Shown: positions 1 through 6,678 of the stretch, one piece after another
Layout of the letters: each line of letters starts with the position of its first letter
Numbering within the stretch: the stretch's first letter is position 1
Assembly: GCA_013695575.1 (NCBI GenBank)
Contig: JACDAF010000223.1
Coordinates: 1 to 10,146, forward strand
Reading direction: 5' to 3'
Source of the DNA: Chloroflexota bacterium
GTDB taxonomy: Bacteria > Chloroflexota > Limnocylindria > P2-11E
DNA length: 10,146 bases
Made by a program: the position numbers and the translations under genes
Notes under the pieces: generated by a model
What the model saw: only the letters and a program-made list of their open reading frames with translations
Told to the model about the DNA's origin: nothing
Database searches by the model: none

Positions 1-36
1 GGACGGCGCGCGCGCCGAGCGCGAGCGCCCGCTCGG
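1..36 (-). other. Stretch downstream of acpS with a hairpin-capable sequence, truncated by the window edge
   Basis: The 36 bases after the acpS stop contain an inverted repeat CCGAGC (15-20) / GCTCGG (31-36) with a 10-base loop, directly after the stop codon. A 14-base self-complementary GC run lies at 4-17. No T-tract is visible, so a terminator is not supported. On the minus strand one frame reads L-T-E-R-A-L-A-L-G-A-R-A-V from a CTG at 40, which could be the beginning of a next gene, but no ATG, GTG or TTG start is seen. What follows cannot be told from this window. Confidence 0.3.
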
Positions 37-507
37 TCAGGCCGGCCCCAGCCGCAGGCCGACCGCCACCGCGACGGCGAGCTCCTTGATGTGCGAGATG
101 CTCACCGAGAGCGGCTCGACGAGCCCAAGGTGCCGGCGGCGCGCCTCCGCGCGGCCGTGCAGCACGACGATGGGCTGCCCGTACGGAGTTCGCCTGATCT
201 CGATCTCACGCCAGCCGACGCCGCGGACACCGAGGCCGAGCACCTTCGACACCGCCTCCTTCGCGGCCCAGCGGCCCGCCAGGTGGAGCACGTTCGTGCG
301 GCAGTAGCGCCGCTCCCACTCCGTGTACACGCGGCCGAGGAACCGCGCGCCGTGGCGTTCCAGCACGGCGCGGATGCGTGCGGTCTCGATGATGTCTATC
401 CCGACCTCGGTCGGGGGGACCCCTCCCTCGGTCTGATCCGTGCTCGCCCTCGTCTCAGCGGCGCCAGCCGCTGAGCCTCGGGCTCCGCGCGGTGACGGCT
501 GCGTCAT
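37..507 (-). CDS. acpS: Holo-[acyl-carrier-protein] synthase AcpS, N-terminally extended
   Basis: AcpS transfers 4'-phosphopantetheine from CoA to a serine of apo-ACP, activating it for fatty-acid synthesis. The conserved core starts at residue 35: E-V-G-I-D-I-I-E-T-A-R-I with the metal-binding Asp39. It continues through a Y-T-E-W-E segment (61-65), the W-A-A-K-E-A-V-S-K motif (80-88) and the S-I-S-H motif (137-140) near the end. The core is about 122 residues, normal for the family. Residues 1-34 are an Ala/Gly/Ser/Thr-rich extension with no counterpart in typical AcpS. The start is nevertheless ATG at 507, because no other NTG codon precedes the core and this ATG forms an ATGA overlap with the glmS stop. 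About a quarter of the extension codons end in A or T, unlike the strongly G/C-ending core. The stop is TGA at 37-39. Confidence 0.93.
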   Translation of the reverse strand: MTQPSPRGARGSAAGAAETRASTDQTEGGVPPTEVGIDIIETARIRAVLERHGARFLGRVYTEWERRYCRTNVLHLAGRWAAKEAVSKVLGLGVRGVGWREIEIRRTPYGQPIVVLHGRAEARRRHLGLVEPLSVSISHIKELAVAVAVGLRLGPA

Positions 508-2348
508 TCCACCGTCACCGACTTCGCGAGGTTGCGGGGCTGATCGACGTCGTTGCCGCGGCGGTCGGAGATGTGGTACGCGAGGAGCTGGAGCGGGACC
601 ACCGCGAGCGCGGGCGACAGCAGCTCGTTCGTGCGCGGGATACGGATGACCTCCTCCGTCGTGCCGCCGATCTCCTCGTCGTCGTCGTGCGCGAGCGCGA
701 TGACGACCCCCGCGCGCGCGCGGACCTCCTCGATGTTGGAGACCATCTTCCTGTAGGTGGAGTCGCGGAGCGCGATGGCGACGACCGGCATGTGCTCATC
801 GATGAGCGCGTTGATCCCGTGCTTCATCTCGCCGCCCGCCGTGCCCTCGGCGTGGATGTACGAGAGCTCCTTCAGCTTGAGCGCCCCCTCGAGCGCGGTC
901 GGGTAGTTCACGCCGCGTCCGAGGTACAGGAAGTCGCGCGCCTGGTGATACCGGTGAGCGAGCGCCTTGATCTTCGACTCCTCCCCGAGCACGGCGTCCA
1001 TGAGCGTCGGCAGGTGGAAGGCCTCCGCCAGCAGCTTCCCCGCGAGCTCGGGCACGATCGTGCCGCGGCGCTGTGCGAGGTAGATGGCGAAGAGGTAGAG
1101 ATCCACGAGCATCGCCGTGTAGGCCTTCGTCGAGGCGACGGCGATCTCCGGGCCGGTGTGCAGGAAGATGACGTCATCCGACACCCGGCTCGCCTCACTT
1201 CCGACCACGTTCACGATCGTGAGGAGGCGCGCACCGCGCTTGCGGCCTTCCTCCATCGCGGCGAGCGTGTCGACCGTCTCGCCGGACTGCGTCACCGCGA
1301 CGACGAGCTGCCCCTCCGTCACGATCGGCTCGCGGTAGCGGTACTCGCTCGCGATGTCGGCGTCGCACGGGATCCTGGCGAGCCGCTCGACGAGGTACTT
1401 GCCGATGAGCGCCGCGTGGTACGCCGTCCCGCAGGCGACGAAGGTGATGCGCGGGATGGCCCGCACGAGCTCGTCGGTGAGACGGAGATTCTCGTCGAAC
1501 AGCACCCGCCCGGTCGCGCGGTCCACGCGGCCGAGCAGCGTGTCGCTGATCGCACGCGGCTGCTCGTGGATCTCCTTGGCCATGAAGTGCTTGTAGCCGG
1601 ACTTCGCGGCGGCGATCGGATCCCCGGTCACCTTCGAGACCGTCTTCTCGATGCGGGTGCCATCGAGCCGGTAGAAGCGGACGGCGTCACGCGTCACCAC
1701 CGCGACCTCGCCGGCCTCGAGGAAGCTCACGGAGCGGGTGTGCTCGATCAGCGCGGTCATGTCGGAGGCGATGAAGTTCTCGCCCTCGCCGTACCCGACG
1801 ATCACGCCGCCGGCGTTCGAGATGCGCGCAGCCACGATCTTGTCGGGGTCACTGGCCGAGACGAAGGCGAGGGCCGCGGCGCCTTCGAGCTTCGGCAGGA
1901 CCACGAGCGCTGCTTCCTCGAGCGAGCGCCCCGCCGTGAGCTGGTCCTCGACCAGGTGCACCACCACCTCGGTGTCGGTGTCGGAGGTGAAGCTGTGCCC
2001 GGACCGCTGGAGTGGCGCCTTCAGCGCCGCGAAGTTCTCGATGATGCCGTTGTGGATCACGGCCGTGACCGACCCGCAGTCGACGTGCGGGTGCGCGTTG
2101 TGCTCGGTCGGGCGTCCGTGTGTCGCCCAGCGGGTATGGCCGATGCCGGTCGTTCCCGCGAGCGCATTCCTGTGGAGCGCGTTCGCCAGGTTGTCGAGCT
2201 TGCCCTCGGCGCGGGTCACCGAGAGGGTGCCGTCGTGCTGGATCGCGACGCCGGCGGAGTCGTACCCGCGGTACTCGAGCCGGCGCAGCCCGCCGAGGAG
2301 CAGCGGCTGAGCCTCGCGCGGACCGACGTAGCCGACGATGCCGCACAT
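504..2348 (-). CDS. glmS: Glutamine-fructose-6-phosphate aminotransferase (isomerizing) GlmS
   Basis: GlmS makes glucosamine-6-phosphate from fructose-6-phosphate and glutamine, the committed step of amino-sugar synthesis. The 614-residue product starts M-C-G-I-V-G-Y-V-G. Cys2 becomes the N-terminal nucleophile after Met removal, which fixes the ATG at 2348 although the frame stays open further upstream. The glutaminase domain (2 to about 240) has R-G-Y-D-S-A-G (27-33), H-T-R-W-A-T-H-G (71-78) and H-N-G-I-I-E-N (99-105). Two SIS domains follow: the first includes A-C-G-T-A-Y-H-A (305-312) and T-Q-S-G-E-T-x-D-T (353-361), the second spans about 460-600, and the protein ends Q-P-R-N-L-A-K-S-V-T-V-E. 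The loop G-E-M-K-H-G-I-N-A-L (506-515) has Ile-Asn where many family members have Pro-Leu. The start is only 2 bases after glmM, leaving no room for a glmS ribozyme. The TGA stop overlaps the acpS ATG by 3 bases (ATGA). Confidence 0.98.
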   Translation of the reverse strand: MCGIVGYVGPREAQPLLLGGLRRLEYRGYDSAGVAIQHDGTLSVTRAEGKLDNLANALHRNALAGTTGIGHTRWATHGRPTEHNAHPHVDCGSVTAVIHNGIIENFAALKAPLQRSGHSFTSDTDTEVVVHLVEDQLTAGRSLEEAALVVLPKLEGAAALAFVSASDPDKIVAARISNAGGVIVGYGEGENFIASDMTALIEHTRSVSFLEAGEVAVVTRDAVRFYRLDGTRIEKTVSKVTGDPIAAAKSGYKHFMAKEIHEQPRAISDTLLGRVDRATGRVLFDENLRLTDELVRAIPRITFVACGTAYHAALIGKYLVERLARIPCDADIASEYRYREPIVTEGQLVVAVTQSGETVDTLAAMEEGRKRGARLLTIVNVVGSEASRVSDDVIFLHTGPEIAVASTKAYTAMLVDLYLFAIYLAQRRGTIVPELAGKLLAEAFHLPTLMDAVLGEESKIKALAHRYHQARDFLYLGRGVNYPTALEGALKLKELSYIHAEGTAGGEMKHGINALIDEHMPVVAIALRDSTYRKMVSNIEEVRARAGVVIALAHDDDEEIGGTTEEVIRIPRTNELLSPALAVVPLQLLAYHISDRRGNDVDQPRNLAKSVTVE

Positions 2349-2350
2349 GG

Positions 2351-3679
2351 CTAGGCCAGCGTCTCTGCGGCGGCCGCCGCGAGGCGATCCGCGACGCGCT
2401 GAGCGACGTGCGGCTCGCGCGCCTCGACGGTGATCCGGAGGACCGGCTCCGTCCCGGAGGGCCGCACGACGAGGCGCCCCGCACCGGAGAGCTCGTCCTC
2501 CGCGCTGCGCACCAGCTCGCCGAAGCGGCCGTCCTTCCACTCGCGGCGCCGCGTCGCCCTGACGTTCCGCGTGATCTGCGGCCAGCGTTCGATCTCGGCC
2601 GCGAGCTGTGACAGCGACTCTCCCTCCGCCTGCACGAGGTGCAGCAGCTCCAGCGCGGTGAGGATGCCGTCGCCGGTCGTCGAATAGCCGCGGAAGATCA
2701 CGTGGCCCGACGGCTCGCCGCCGAGCTGCGCGTCGCGGCGCTCGAGCTCCTCCCAGACGTAGCGGTCGCCCACCTGCGTGCGGATGAGCTCGATCCCGTC
2801 CCGCCGGAGCGTCGCCTCGACGCCGCCGTTCGACATCACCGTGCCCACGACCAGGCTCGGCCGGAGCGTCCCCGCCCGCGCGAAGTGCCGGGCCGCGATC
2901 GCGAGCACGGTGTCGCCGTCGTGCAGCGCACCGGTGTGGTCGGCGATGACGACGCGGTCGCCGTCGCCGTCGAACGCGAAGCCGATGTCCGCGCCCTCGG
3001 CGACGACGGCCTCGCGCATCCGGTCCGGATGGTTCGAGCCGCAGGTGGCGTTGATGTTGAGCCCGTCCGGCCGGTCGAAGAGGACCCGCACGGTCGCTCC
3101 GGCCGCGAGGAAGACAGCGGGCGCGACGCGGTAGGTCGCGCCGTTCGCGCAGTCGAGCACCACCTTCACGCCCGCCAGCGGCGGCGCGAGCTGGCTGAGG
3201 CGATCCTCGTACTCCTTGACAAGGCCGCGGGCGTCGCCCACGAGCCCGATACCACCCTCGGTCGGCCGCGGCAGCCCGGCCTCGTGAGTCATGGCGGCCT
3301 CGATCGCGTCCTCCGTCGCGTCGGGGAGCTTCAGGCCACGGTGGTCGAAGAACTTGATGCCGTTGTCCGGCGCGGGGTTGTGCGAGGCGCTGATGACCGC
3401 GCCGGCCTTGTGGTCGCCGGTGCGCGCGATGTGCGCGAGCCCGGGCGTCGGGATGTGGCCGACGAGGCGCACCTCCACGCCGACCGAGCAGAGGCCCGCG
3501 GCGAGCGCGCTCTCGAGCATGCGGCCCGACCGCCTGGTGTCCCGTCCGATCACGACGCGCTCCCCGTGCCCGCCGAGGATGTGACCCGCGGCGCGGCCGA
3601 GGCGCAGGGCGAGCTCCGGGGTGAGGTCCTCGTTCGCGACCCCGCGGATCCCGTCCGTCCCGAAGAGCCGGTCAGGCAC
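2351..3679 (-). CDS. glmM: Phosphoglucosamine mutase GlmM
   Basis: GlmM interconverts glucosamine-6-phosphate and glucosamine-1-phosphate, the step before UDP-GlcNAc synthesis. The 442-residue product has the normal length and all four family motifs in order. These are G-T-D-G-I-R-G (7-13); the phosphoserine loop V-I-S-A-S-H-N-P (95-102) with catalytic Ser99; the metal loop D-G-D-G-D-R (237-242); the sugar-binding G-E-P-S-G-H (321-326); and the phosphate-binding R-P-S-G-T-E-P (406-412). The GEPSGH form is typical of GlmM rather than of other phosphohexomutases. The start is GTG at 3679 with GGAG 7 bases upstream. The gene lies between cdaR and glmS. The association with cdaA/cdaR matches the known module in which GlmM can bind and inhibit CdaA; whether that happens here is not visible. 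The TAG stop is 2 bases before the glmS ATG. Confidence 0.97.
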   Translation of the reverse strand: MPDRLFGTDGIRGVANEDLTPELALRLGRAAGHILGGHGERVVIGRDTRRSGRMLESALAAGLCSVGVEVRLVGHIPTPGLAHIARTGDHKAGAVISASHNPAPDNGIKFFDHRGLKLPDATEDAIEAAMTHEAGLPRPTEGGIGLVGDARGLVKEYEDRLSQLAPPLAGVKVVLDCANGATYRVAPAVFLAAGATVRVLFDRPDGLNINATCGSNHPDRMREAVVAEGADIGFAFDGDGDRVVIADHTGALHDGDTVLAIAARHFARAGTLRPSLVVGTVMSNGGVEATLRRDGIELIRTQVGDRYVWEELERRDAQLGGEPSGHVIFRGYSTTGDGILTALELLHLVQAEGESLSQLAAEIERWPQITRNVRATRRREWKDGRFGELVRSAEDELSGAGRLVVRPSGTEPVLRITVEAREPHVAQRVADRLAAAAAETLA

Positions 3680-3686
3680 GAGCGAG

Positions 3687-3690
3687 CTCC
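3687..3690 (-). promoter_or_regulatory. Shine-Dalgarno site of glmM
   Basis: In the 24-base cdaR-glmM gap, the minus strand reads CCGGAGCTCGCTC followed by GTG. GGAG is 7 bases from the start. This supports GTG at 3679 as the initiation codon. Confidence 0.6.
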
Positions 3691-3703
3691 GGCATGGTGT
3701 CCG

Positions 3704-4960
3704 TCATCTGCCCGTAATGGTGACCCGCACCCGCTCGGGCTGCACGCTCTGGATGGTGACGCCCTGCGGCACGCGCACGTCGACGTCGAGCTCGTAGGTG
3801 CCGGGTGACCGGCCGCTCACGTCGACCGCCGCGTTGACGGGATCGGCACCGAGCGCGTTGAGCGTGGGGACCGGGCCTGCCAGCAGGACCTCGATCGTGC
3901 CCGGGTCGACGCTGGCGGCCTGGTTCGCCGCGAGCCCCAGGGCCCGCACCGCGACGAGCGGGAACGGCCGGGTACCGGCGAGCGCCACGACGGTCACCGT
4001 GACGGTCGCCTCGGTCCGCTCCAGCGGCGCGACCCCTGCGGGCAGGACCAGGGGGACACGTGAGCTGCGCGGCGCGGTGAGGCCCGCCACGTCGATGGGC
4101 GCGGTCTCGATGCGCTCGAGCCCGCCGAGCACACCCGGCGCGCCACGGACCGTCACCGCGACCGGATCCGTCGTGACGCGCGATACCCAGTAGCCGGGCG
4201 CGACGGCGCCCCGCAGCGCGAACAGGACGGGGACCGTGCGCGTCGTCGAGGTCGGCAGGAGCGGCACCCGCACCTGGATCGCGCCGGGCTCCGTCTTGAC
4301 GCCCTCGAGGGTCGCGCCCGCCTTGTCGACGGCCGTCGCCTGCACGGCCTGGGCGAGGTCGACGCCCACGTCGCCGAACCGCACGGTCGCGTACACGGCC
4401 GTCACCATGGCGACCAGCGACTCCGGGCCGCTGACGACGACCTCGGCCGGCGACACCACAGCGTCTCCTGGCACGAACCCGCTCGGCGCGTCGTTCGCGA
4501 AGCGCGCCTGCACCGCGAGCGTGCGCGAGACGATCCGCTCGAGCCGCACCGACACCGTTGCGGGCTCCGCCGCGACGACCTTCACGTCCTCGCGCGCGAC
4601 GGTCACCAGCACGCGCGCCTCCTGCGGCTCGCCGCGCCCCGCCGCGGCGACCGAGAGCTCGATGGTCGCGCGCAGGTCCTCGCGCGCGACCCGCGAGAGC
4701 GCGGCCGGCGTGCCGCGCAACCGGACGGCCGCGTCGCCGAGCTGGCCGCGCAGGAGGTAGCCATCGGGGATCTCCGGACGCTCGACCGCGATACGGCCGT
4801 CGAACTCCACGGTGTCCTCTCGTCCTGCGGCCTGGGCGACGGTCACCCACAGCATCAGCGCCACGGCGAGCGCGACGAGCTTCAAGGGCAGGTCCTGCCC
4901 GACCCCGCGCCAGTTGAGGCGGCGGGGGGCGACGGCGCGGAACGGACCCGGGCCGCGCAT
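3704..4960 (-). CDS. cdaR: CdaA regulatory protein CdaR, YbbR-domain protein
   Basis: CdaR is a membrane-anchored extracytoplasmic protein that modulates CdaA activity in bacteria where it has been studied. The 418-residue product has a short basic cytoplasmic N-terminus, one membrane helix at about 24-44 (L-P-L-K-L-V-A-L-A-V-A-L-M-L-W-V), and then four beta-rich YbbR repeats at roughly 50-140, 144-232, 240-325 and 330-416. Repeat signatures are visible. They include P-x-x-V-x-V-S-G-P (171-179), the matching V-T-V-R-G-A-P (269-275), E-V-L-L-A-G-P (357-363), and V-D-V-S-G-type strands before each repeat end. The outer repeats are poorly conserved in sequence, as is usual for this family. The ATG at 4960 is 4 bases after the cdaA stop with no strong ribosome binding site, implying coupling. 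The next gene, glmM, follows after 24 bases. Confidence 0.93.
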   Translation of the reverse strand: MRGPGPFRAVAPRRLNWRGVGQDLPLKLVALAVALMLWVTVAQAAGREDTVEFDGRIAVERPEIPDGYLLRGQLGDAAVRLRGTPAALSRVAREDLRATIELSVAAAGRGEPQEARVLVTVAREDVKVVAAEPATVSVRLERIVSRTLAVQARFANDAPSGFVPGDAVVSPAEVVVSGPESLVAMVTAVYATVRFGDVGVDLAQAVQATAVDKAGATLEGVKTEPGAIQVRVPLLPTSTTRTVPVLFALRGAVAPGYWVSRVTTDPVAVTVRGAPGVLGGLERIETAPIDVAGLTAPRSSRVPLVLPAGVAPLERTEATVTVTVVALAGTRPFPLVAVRALGLAANQAASVDPGTIEVLLAGPVPTLNALGADPVNAAVDVSGRSPGTYELDVDVRVPQGVTIQSVQPERVRVTITGR

Positions 4961-4964
4961 CCCG

Positions 4965-5801
4965 CTAGGAAGCCTTGTTCGAGGAGCGGAACGGCAGCGG
5001 CTGGATCCGGCTCCGGAGCAGCGAGCTCAGTACCCGCCGCAGCCGCTCCTCGTCCAGCCCGCCGATGATGCGACCGGCGCTCGCGATGGAGATGGCCTGC
5101 GTCTCCTCGGAGATGATGAGCACGACCGCGTCGGTCTGCTGGCTGATCGAGAGCGCCGCCCGGTGGCGCATGCCGTAGCGGTGCGTCGCGCGGTCCGACA
5201 CATCCTCGAGCGGCAGCAGGCACGCCGCCGCGAGGATCTGCTGGTTGCGGACGATCACCGCGCCGTCGTGCAGCGGCGACCGCACCATGAAGATCGACGC
5301 CAGCAGCTCGGCGGTGAGCCGGCCGTTCACCGGCACGCCCGTCTCGGTGTAGTCCTGCAGACCCGTGCCGCGCTCGACGACGATGAGCGCGCCGTGGCGG
5401 TTCGCGCTGACGAGCAGCGCCGCTCGGACGAGCTCATCGACCACCTTGTCGACCGACTCCACCGTGGTCGGCTGCAGCAGCATGTTGAGCGGGCCGAGGC
5501 GGCCGAGCTGGCCGAGGGCGCGCCGCAGCTCCGGCTGGAACACGACCACGACCCCGAACAGCGCCACCACCGAGAGTCCCTGCAGGACCAGCGCGGTGAG
5601 CGTGAGCTTGAGCAGCACCGCGATCCCGTAGATCGCGACGATGACCACCACGCCGAGCAGCAGCTGGACGGCGCGCGTGCCGCGGATGAGAACGAGGAGG
5701 TAGTACACGAAGATCGCGACGAGCGCGATGTCGAGCAGGTTGTTCCACCCGAGGCCCTGCCCGCTCGCGAGCTGCGCGATGGCCGCGCCGAGCTGCTCCA
5801 C
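4965..5801 (-). CDS. cdaA: Diadenylate cyclase CdaA (c-di-AMP synthase)
   Basis: CdaA condenses two ATP into cyclic di-AMP, a second messenger that controls potassium uptake, turgor and wall homeostasis. The 278-residue product has the standard architecture. Three hydrophobic membrane segments lie at about 22-40, 45-65 and 68-88, with R-G-T-R-A-V-Q-L-L-L-G (40-50) between the first two. A linker helix follows, then the cytoplasmic DAC domain from about 115. Both signature motifs are present: D-G-A (179-181, in P-L-H-D-G-A-V-I-V) and R-H-R (212-214). The later S-E-E-T (231-234) is also present. The residue before RHR, usually Thr in GTRHR, is Met here. The start is GTG at 5801, 3 bases after the TPR-like gene; a GAGG 11 bases upstream is a modest ribosome binding site. 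The stop lies 4 bases before cdaR, the known regulatory partner. Confidence 0.96.
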   Translation of the reverse strand: MEQLGAAIAQLASGQGLGWNNLLDIALVAIFVYYLLVLIRGTRAVQLLLGVVVIVAIYGIAVLLKLTLTALVLQGLSVVALFGVVVVFQPELRRALGQLGRLGPLNMLLQPTTVESVDKVVDELVRAALLVSANRHGALIVVERGTGLQDYTETGVPVNGRLTAELLASIFMVRSPLHDGAVIVRNQQILAAACLLPLEDVSDRATHRYGMRHRAALSISQQTDAVVLIISEETQAISIASAGRIIGGLDEERLRRVLSSLLRSRIQPLPFRSSNKAS

Positions 5802-5804
5802 AGC

Positions 5805-6656
5805 CTAGACCGCCTCGCCCAGACGCAGGGCCTCGCCCGCGAGGTCCTCTCGCCCCTCGAGCCGGAGCACCTGAGCGAGCAGGGCGCATTTCGCGCGTGC
5901 GATGTCCGGCTTGCCGATGGCACGAACGACGTCGACGAGCGCGCTCTGCGCCTCGTTGCCACCGATGCCGCTCGGGATGAGCTGCAGCAGCAGATCCACG
6001 GCCGCGTTCGTGCGTCCCGCCGCGAGATGCCGGCGCGCCGCGACGAGGGCGGTCTGGTGCGCGCGCGGATCGCGACTCGCGAGCAGCTGCGCGGCCAGCT
6101 CATCGAGCGCCGCGGCATCGAGCTCGTCGTACTCGGGTGCGTGCGTGACCGGCGCGATCGCGGCGCTCGGGCCGAAGCGCGCGGCCAGCGCCACGAGGCG
6201 CGGGTGATCGCCGAAGCGCTCGAGCGCATACGCGGCCTCGAGACGCGCGCGCGCGGCATCCCCTCCGGGGCCGGACTGCGCCTCGACGTAGCGCTCGACC
6301 TCGGCTGCCGCGCCATCGACGTCCCCGGCGAGCGAGAGCGCCGCGGCGAACCGGCGGTGCGTCGTCGTGTCACGCGGCTCCATGCCGACGGCCTCGCGGA
6401 ACAGGGCGATGCCGCCATCGCGATCGCCGGCCTTGGCGAGCGCGGTGCCGCCGTCGCGCAGGATCGCGAACGCCGCGGCGCCGTCTTCGAGCTCCAGGAG
6501 CACCTTCGCGAGACCACGGTGCCCCCCGGGGAGTCCGGGGAACTTCTCGACGAGGTAGCGGAACTGCTCCTCGGCTTGACGCAGCCGGCCGGCCTGGAGG
6601 CTCTTCAGCCCCGAGGCGAGCGCGACCTTGTAGTTGAAGTCCTGCGTGGCCCTCAC
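5805..6656 (-). CDS. TPR-like helical-repeat protein of unknown function
   Basis: I do not recognise a named family. The 283-residue product is almost entirely alpha-helical in character and rich in Ala, Leu, Arg and Glu. Tetratricopeptide-like helix pairs are visible. One spans about 8-40 (an A-x-x-S-L-Q-A-G-R-L-R-Q-A-E-E-Q-F-R pattern ending in F-P), others lie around 45-90 and 98-124, and two looser pairs fall at about 200-230 and 235-280. There is no signal peptide, membrane segment, Cys cluster or catalytic motif; the only Cys is residue 257. It is probably a cytoplasmic scaffold. The GTG start at 6656 follows rpsI by 22 bases with only a weak AAAGG upstream. Its TAG stop is 3 bases before the cdaA start, so it is likely cotranscribed with, and coupled to, the c-di-AMP synthase gene. 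That location suggests, but does not show, a link to CdaA or cell-envelope control. Confidence 0.85.
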   Translation of the reverse strand: MRATQDFNYKVALASGLKSLQAGRLRQAEEQFRYLVEKFPGLPGGHRGLAKVLLELEDGAAAFAILRDGGTALAKAGDRDGGIALFREAVGMEPRDTTTHRRFAAALSLAGDVDGAAAEVERYVEAQSGPGGDAARARLEAAYALERFGDHPRLVALAARFGPSAAIAPVTHAPEYDELDAAALDELAAQLLASRDPRAHQTALVAARRHLAAGRTNAAVDLLLQLIPSGIGGNEAQSALVDVVRAIGKPDIARAKCALLAQVLRLEGREDLAGEALRLGEAV

Positions 6657-6678
6657 GGGCCTTTAGTGTGCGCTCCGG

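Noticed and set aside
2349..2350. A glmS ribozyme or c-di-AMP riboswitch upstream of glmS or cdaA
   Set aside because: The gaps before these genes are only 2 and 3 bases, so there is no leader to hold such elements.
492..2354. A long open frame of 620 codons on the plus strand opposite glmS
   Set aside because: It is the antisense shadow of glmS. The product is Arg/Asp/Val/Leu-rich without domains, as expected opposite a GC-rich gene with strong third-position bias.
2349..2540. Upstream extension of the glmS frame by 64 codons
   Set aside because: GlmS must start M-C-G-I so that Cys becomes the N-terminal nucleophile. The upstream part overlaps the glmM C-terminus and is an Arg/Ala-rich shadow.
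2639..3808. A 389-codon plus-strand open frame opposite glmM
   Set aside because: It is a shadow of glmM with low-complexity Arg/Val/Ala/Asp content and no motif.
3672..4850. A 392-codon minus-strand open frame overlapping cdaR in another frame
   Set aside because: It is extremely Arg/Gly/Ala-rich. The overlapping frame encodes a membrane helix and four YbbR repeats, which is clearly the real gene.
6657..6678. A terminator after rpsI
   Set aside because: The 22-base gap shows no stable hairpin followed by a T-run on the minus strand.
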